Of a stretch of DNA of 64,000 bases, positions 60,161 to 64,000 are shown piece after piece (positions within the stretch are counted from its first letter, which is position 1; the number at the start of each line of letters is the position of its first letter). This stretch comes from Bacillota bacterium. Lineage in GTDB: Bacteria; Bacillota; Clostridia; Christensenellales; Aristaeellaceae. Under the pieces are notes generated by a model. The model was given only the letters and a program-made list of their open reading frames with translations, did no database searches and was not told where the DNA came from. The stretch covers positions 1 to 64,000 of the forward strand of contig JAEZQK010000048.1 of NCBI GenBank assembly GCA_023413135.1. The letters are read 5' to 3'. Position numbers and translations under genes: made by a program.

Positions 60161-60191
60161 TAGGCTTGGATGTTCTTCCAAGCCTATTTTT
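60161..60191 (+). terminator. Terminator of the NAGPA-Lgt-like-RCC1 operon
   Basis: TAGGCTTGGA (60161-60170) pairs with TCCAAGCCTA (60177-60186) and is followed by TTTTTG. It ends the plus-strand operon 75 bases past the RCC1 stop. Confidence 0.88.
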
Positions 60192-60301
60192 GTACCTGTT
60201 TTGAACCTGCTATTTTGGCCGGCGTTTGATGAACAGTTTCCCGTACCTTCATGCGGGTTGGGAAAAATATTGGCCATGACTATTAGTTCAAAATTCAACC
60301 A

Positions 60302-61261
60302 TCAATCCTGATACAGCCGTCTGACGATACATTCAGCTCGCTGGAGGTATGTGTGATTTTTTATGCTCGTCAAGGCATTGCTCCTAATCATTTCACGGGC
60401 ATCAGGGTGCTTAAGGTAATACTCTACCAGTTCCAGAGTTTGTTTGGGCGAAGAGGACATCACAAGATCCCGATCCGGAACAAACATTTCCTTGACGGCA
60501 GCATTCTCATAGCTTAGGGCGAATCCGCCGGAACCCAATATTTCAAACGTGCGCTTGGTAAGGGAATGCTCATTGTTCTGCGTGACAAGGTTGATGGCGC
60601 AGCTGTTGTAAATCCGCCAGGTATCCTCATATGGCAACTTCCCATGATGCCAGGCGCTCGGTAAATCAAAGTTATACAGAGACTTGATCACTAGCCGGTG
60701 ATCTCTGTCGCCATAAAAATCAATACGATAGCCGCCATCCAAAAGAGGTTTGAACAGGGTGTCCAGGGAACGGCGGCGGTAATGATGCGGATACTTAGCA
60801 ATAACGGTAGAATAACCGTTACCCATAAAGGTAATTTGCTCAGCATTTTCTGCAATGGGGCCCGGATGGTGGCTTATAGGGCTATAGGCATAATACAGCA
60901 ATTCGCTGGGAATACCCTTGTCCTTCAGCATCGAAAGCATTTCCGGACATATGGTGAAGACAAAATCCGGTTGAAGTGTCTGGATCAAATTCATCTCGAT
61001 ACCAGCCCAGGTTATGCCATCAGTATCCCAATGGACATATTTCATAGATGGCACAGGCCTTTGCCGTAAACGCTCCAGAACTGCCGTTGCAAAGTATATG
61101 GGGGACCCAACGGTAATCAGCAAATCGGGAGCTTTGTTAAGATAAACATCCAGCTCTTGTACGGTTTTCGGAAAGACAGCCTGGGCGTGATGAGAAAGCA
61201 TTTCAAACCCCCAGGCCATATCCACTGAAAACAGCCTGTCGCCAATAATCAAAACGTTCAT
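60302..61261 (-). CDS. CgeB-family glycosyltransferase
   Basis: A 319-residue protein. MNVLIIGDRLFSVDMAWGFE opens a GT-B-like fold with the DUF3880-type N-half (MKYVHWDTDGITWAGIEMNL, DFVFTICPEMLSML). The C-half contains ITFMGNGYSTV, IDFYGDRDHRL, then NSCAINLVTQNNEHSLTKRT and FEILGSGGFALSYENA, as in CgeB/spore maturation glycosyltransferases that bind a nucleotide sugar near the Glu. A longer frame starts at 61273, but the ATG at 61261 has TGGAG six bases upstream. It stands back to back with the dehydratase gene at the head of a spore-surface-like locus. Confidence 0.85.
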   Translation of the reverse strand: MNVLIIGDRLFSVDMAWGFEMLSHHAQAVFPKTVQELDVYLNKAPDLLITVGSPIYFATAVLERLRQRPVPSMKYVHWDTDGITWAGIEMNLIQTLQPDFVFTICPEMLSMLKDKGIPSELLYYAYSPISHHPGPIAENAEQITFMGNGYSTVIAKYPHHYRRRSLDTLFKPLLDGGYRIDFYGDRDHRLVIKSLYNFDLPSAWHHGKLPYEDTWRIYNSCAINLVTQNNEHSLTKRTFEILGSGGFALSYENAAVKEMFVPDRDLVMSSSPKQTLELVEYYLKHPDAREMIRSNALTSIKNHTYLQRAECIVRRLYQD

Positions 61262-61508
61262 AGTGAACTCCATTCCCGTAGTCTAAGGCGCTTTCTAATG
61301 CATGGAGCATACTGATGGAAAAATCGGAATAGCCGGCTCCAGAAAATGCAAGATTCGTAATAGCATATGTCGGATGATTGCCGCCTGCTCTTTTGGACGC
61401 CTTTTTAAATAATATCAGGGCGCCTTTTTCTGTTTTGAATAGGATGTATCAAGGCCCGGGCGCTGCGGCGCCTTGTGCCCATGCAGAGGAAAGCTGGTTA
61501 CGACAGTG

Positions 61509-62531
61509 ATGTTTGAAGATAAAACGCTGCTCATTACGGGCGGCACAGGGTCTTTTGGCAATGCGGTGCTCAAACGCTTTTTATCCACGGATATCCGGGA
61601 GATCAGAATATTTTCCCGGGATGAAAAAAAGCAGGACGACATGCGCAAATCCTATAACAACCCGAAACTCAAGTTCTTCGTAGGCGATGTGCGGGATATG
61701 CAGAGCTTGCGGGATGCCATGTACGGCGTGGATTATATCTTTCACGCGGCGGCACTTAAGCAGGTGCCAAGCTGCGAATTCTTCCCCCTGGAAGCGGTGA
61801 AGACCAACGTACTGGGATCGGAAAATGTACTCACCGCGGCCATTGCGGCAGGGGTCAGGAAAATCGTGTGTCTTTCCACCGACAAGGCCGTTTATCCGGT
61901 GAACGCCATGGGCATATCCAAGGCTTTGATGGAGAAGATTTTCATCGCCAAGTCCAGAACCGTAGATGAAAACAAAACGCTCATTTGCGGTACCCGCTAC
62001 GGCAATGTGATGGCTTCCAGAGGCTCGGTGATCCCGCTGTTTATACAGCAGATCAAGAGCCGGCAGCCCATTACCATCACCGATCCCAATATGACGCGGT
62101 TTTTGATGGATTTGACGGAGGCCATAGATCTGGTGGTATTTGCTTTTGAAAATGCCCATGCCGGCGACCTGATGGTCAAAAAGGCGCCTGCCTGCAAGAT
62201 TGGCGACCTGGCCCGGGCACTCAAAGAGCTTTTCCATGCGGACAATCCGGTTCAGGTGATCGGTGTCCGGCTGGGAGAAAAGATACACGAAACGCTTTTG
62301 ACCAGGGAGGAAAGCGCCACCGCAGTGGACATGGAGGACTTTTTCCGGATCCCGGCGGACACGGGCGGGCTGGACTACGCCAAATATATCAGCAACGGCA
62401 ACAAAACCATTGGCTCCATCATGGAATACACCTCGAACAACACCCATCAATTGAGCGAGCGGGAGCTGAAAGAGAAATTGCTGCGGTGCGAGTATGTGGC
62501 GGAGGAACTGAAAACATGGAACAAAATGTGA
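61509..62531 (+). CDS. UDP-sugar 4,6-dehydratase/epimerase (PseB/CapD/FlaA1 type)
   Basis: A 340-residue SDR protein. LLITGGTGSFGNAVLKRF is the NAD loop (about 7-24). FFVGDVRDMQSL, DYIFHAAALKQVPSCEFFPL, CLSTDKAVYPVNAMGISKAL (Met-x3-Lys in place of Tyr-x3-Lys, the mark of this inverting subgroup) and GTRYGNVMASRGSVIPLF follow. Members turn UDP-GlcNAc into the 4-keto-6-deoxy intermediate on the way to unusual deoxy amino sugars. ATG 61509 is chosen for its alignment with relatives; GTG 61506 is an alternative. It overlaps the next gene by 16 bases. Confidence 0.93.
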   Translation: MFEDKTLLITGGTGSFGNAVLKRFLSTDIREIRIFSRDEKKQDDMRKSYNNPKLKFFVGDVRDMQSLRDAMYGVDYIFHAAALKQVPSCEFFPLEAVKTNVLGSENVLTAAIAAGVRKIVCLSTDKAVYPVNAMGISKALMEKIFIAKSRTVDENKTLICGTRYGNVMASRGSVIPLFIQQIKSRQPITITDPNMTRFLMDLTEAIDLVVFAFENAHAGDLMVKKAPACKIGDLARALKELFHADNPVQVIGVRLGEKIHETLLTREESATAVDMEDFFRIPADTGGLDYAKYISNGNKTIGSIMEYTSNNTHQLSERELKEKLLRCEYVAEELKTWNKM

Positions 62532-63370
62532 AGCTGATTCACTCACTTTTGTTTTTGATTAGGGAAAACAGGCTCACCGATGATCTGAAACTGGCAAGTG
62601 ATTGTTTAAAGTCGCTGGAGGGAAGTACCTACAAAACGGCAGTTGTTTTCAACCAGGGCATATTTTCAGGCGAGAAACTGAAAGAGTATCTAGGTCAATT
62701 TGCCTTGGAGTTTCATGTGATCGGTGAAGGGGTCAACGTAGGCACGGCCGCCGGACGGCAGCGCTGTTTTGAATATGTGTGGGAGAACTTTCCAGATTGC
62801 AACTATATTAGCGAACTTCACCTGGATATGGCCTTCTCCGGGCGCTGGGAAGATGCTTTGGTTGATTATCTTGATACTCATGATGAGCCCATGGTGAGCT
62901 GCGGAATCATAGACAAGCAAGGCAACATGCCATTTTTGAACAAAACCGCCACCCTGCCGCAAGATATGGAAGGGTACGGCGATTTCCTTCAAGGCTTGCG
63001 GGAGGACATCATCCTGCACGGGTTTACCAACCCATGCATCCATGCATCCGAAATCCTGAAGGAGGCGGGTGGATACAATCCGCTTTTTCTGAAGGGGGGG
63101 CAGTGCTTTGAGGATGACAGCATGCTGCTAAGCTATTATTACTACTACGGAGCAAAACGAAATTGGTATCCGAAAATCAATTTCAATTCTGTGGTCTACC
63201 ATGCCGTCGCCGGACAAAGGCTGAACATGGGTGGTAATGTGATGGTCAACTTCAATGGACTTGTAAATCAATATGGCCTGATGGGGCTGAAGCGTTTAAG
63301 CACACTACACAAAAGTGCATGGCACCGAAGCTTTTTTGCAGAACAATATGACAAGCTTTTGCCGCGCTGA
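62516..63370 (+). CDS. Glycosyltransferase-like protein (GT-A type)
   Basis: A 284-residue protein starting at ATG 62516 within the end of the dehydratase gene. TYKTAVVFNQGIFSGEKLKE resembles the first strand of the fold, VNVGTAAGRQRCFEYVWENF then PDCNYISELHLDMAFSGRW carries a variant of the DxD metal site (HLDM), and FEDDSMLLSYYYYYGA fits the catalytic ED region of GT2-like enzymes. It probably adds the sugar made by the neighbouring dehydratase to a carrier or protein, perhaps the collagen-like Thr residues encoded next. A spacer of 137 bases with no clear signal separates them. Confidence 0.75.
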   Translation: MEQNVKLIHSLLFLIRENRLTDDLKLASDCLKSLEGSTYKTAVVFNQGIFSGEKLKEYLGQFALEFHVIGEGVNVGTAAGRQRCFEYVWENFPDCNYISELHLDMAFSGRWEDALVDYLDTHDEPMVSCGIIDKQGNMPFLNKTATLPQDMEGYGDFLQGLREDIILHGFTNPCIHASEILKEAGGYNPLFLKGGQCFEDDSMLLSYYYYYGAKRNWYPKINFNSVVYHAVAGQRLNMGGNVMVNFNGLVNQYGLMGLKRLSTLHKSAWHRSFFAEQYDKLLPR

Positions 63371-63507
63371 ACATTGTCCACACAAATGAAACAGGTGAAT
63401 CATACGATGATATGGCATTACAGTACTATTTGTGATGCTGTCAGATAAGACCCGGTAAGGGTGAATATGCAACGGATGACCTATTGAAAAGTACTAGGGG
63501 GATTTCA

Positions 63508-64000
63508 ATGAGCAATATAGCATTGCAAATCGAGCGGTCAACTGACGGTTCGGTAGCTGTTGGAAGCAACGTGATTTTCGATACAACGGTCTATTCTGCC
63601 GGTAATATAAGCTATAACAACCTCACAGGCGTGATCACTATCAACGAGCCGGGCAGATATGTGCTGGACTGGTGGGTTGCAACGCAATCTTCACTGTCTA
63701 CCGGCATTGTTTTCGCGCTATCCTCCTCCCAAGGGGATATCCTGGAGGGAAATTCACCTATAAGGGCAGGGGAGGTAGTGGGCATTGCCATTATAGACGT
63801 GGCTGCTGCGCCCGTTACCGTATCGCTGGTAAATGCCTCGACAAACACTGTTTACTATTCAACCACCGTTCCACTGACGGCAACCCTTGTGGTGGTGGAA
63901 GATGATATCGTAGGTCCCACCGGAAATACCGGGCCTACGGGTGATACCGGCCCCACTGGTCCTACTGGTCCGACAGGTCCGACAGGTGATACCGGCTCCA
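63508..64000 (+). CDS. Collagen-like (exosporium-type) protein, 3' end beyond window
   Basis: The gene starts at ATG 63508 behind GGGGGAT and remains open to the edge (164 codons). Residues 1-134 form a beta-rich domain (VIFDTTVYSAGNISYNNLTG, ITINEPGRYVLDWWVATQSS, ATLVVVEDD) of the kind found as the BclA C-terminal (TNF/C1q-like) module in collagen-like exosporium filaments. Residues from about 136 are Gly-X-Thr triplets (GPTGNTGPTGDTGPTGPTG). The Thr residues of such stretches are known attachment sites for O-glycans in BclA-type proteins. Here the globular domain comes first, the reverse of BclA. No signal peptide, as expected for a spore-coat or exosporium protein. Confidence 0.9.
   Translation, partial: MSNIALQIERSTDGSVAVGSNVIFDTTVYSAGNISYNNLTGVITINEPGRYVLDWWVATQSSLSTGIVFALSSSQGDILEGNSPIRAGEVVGIAIIDVAAAPVTVSLVNASTNTVYYSTTVPLTATLVVVEDDIVGPTGNTGPTGDTGPTGPTGPTGPTGDTGS
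63913..64000 (+). repeat. Collagen-like Gly-Pro-Thr coding repeats (continue past window)
   Basis: 9-base units of the form GGT-CCN-ACN encode GPT, GNT or GDT triplets, about ten units before the edge. Short near-identical units of this kind expand and contract readily. Confidence 0.9.

Noticed and set aside
63913..64000. Satellite or minisatellite DNA at the right edge
   Set aside because: The 9-base units are codons of Gly-X-Thr triplets in an open frame with a clear N-terminal domain.

Overview
The window looks like chromosomal DNA of a low-oxygen, Gram-positive, spore-forming member of the Firmicutes, most likely class Clostridia. The reasons are a one-chain pyruvate:ferredoxin oxidoreductase, strong AGGAGG ribosome binding sites, consensus sigma-A promoters, a YybS/L9/DnaB block, a YhaM-type nuclease, lipoproteins with diacylglyceryl lipoboxes, and a CgeB-like/collagen-like spore-surface locus. 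The DNA is moderately GC-rich. TTG starts are common. I cannot name the genus. I found no tRNA, rRNA, CRISPR array, insertion sequence or complete prophage.

Left end (1-5.6 kb). On the minus strand lie a secreted, very acidic repeat protein that runs off the window, a small lipoprotein preceded by an interrupted small ORF, and the pyruvate:ferredoxin oxidoreductase. The first two transcription units have nearly superimposable promoters carrying direct TTAACA repeats, so they are probably co-regulated.

5.6-15 kb. Here are a chimeric membrane/coiled-coil protein with an SDR-like front end, an FMN-binding plus flavodoxin operon under a promoter with a large palindrome, an ECF sigma factor with its membrane anti-sigma partner, and two exported peptidases (M13 and S41).

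15-26.8 kb. A six-gene catabolic operon (sugar-type kinase, binding protein, two permeases, amidohydrolase, argininosuccinate-lyase-like enzyme) is read away from a divergent AraC regulator. A second ABC importer of the ferric-iron/phosphonate type follows.

26.8-45 kb. Mixed housekeeping and envelope genes: cca, a second ECF sigma/anti-sigma pair, a holin-like protein, a peptidoglycan-binding protein, a ferritin-like protein, polA-coaE-lytic transglycosylase-peptide-binding protein, pfkA, an M20 peptidase with altered metal ligands, azlCD and an AT-richer membrane gene.

45-54.4 kb. A membrane protein with a fused acyltransferase-like domain, a lipoprotein, yhaM-dnaB-rplI-yybS (gdpP is missing from this usual block), and a TetR regulator facing a frameshifted epimerase with a shared palindromic operator.

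54.4-64 kb. Envelope and spore-surface genes: a CapA-like phosphatase and polysaccharide deacetylase diverge from a secreted operon (NAGPA-type glycosidase, Lgt-like protein, RCC1-repeat protein). The window ends in a CgeB-like glycosyltransferase, a UDP-sugar dehydratase/epimerase, a GT-A-like glycosyltransferase and a collagen-like protein cut by the window edge.
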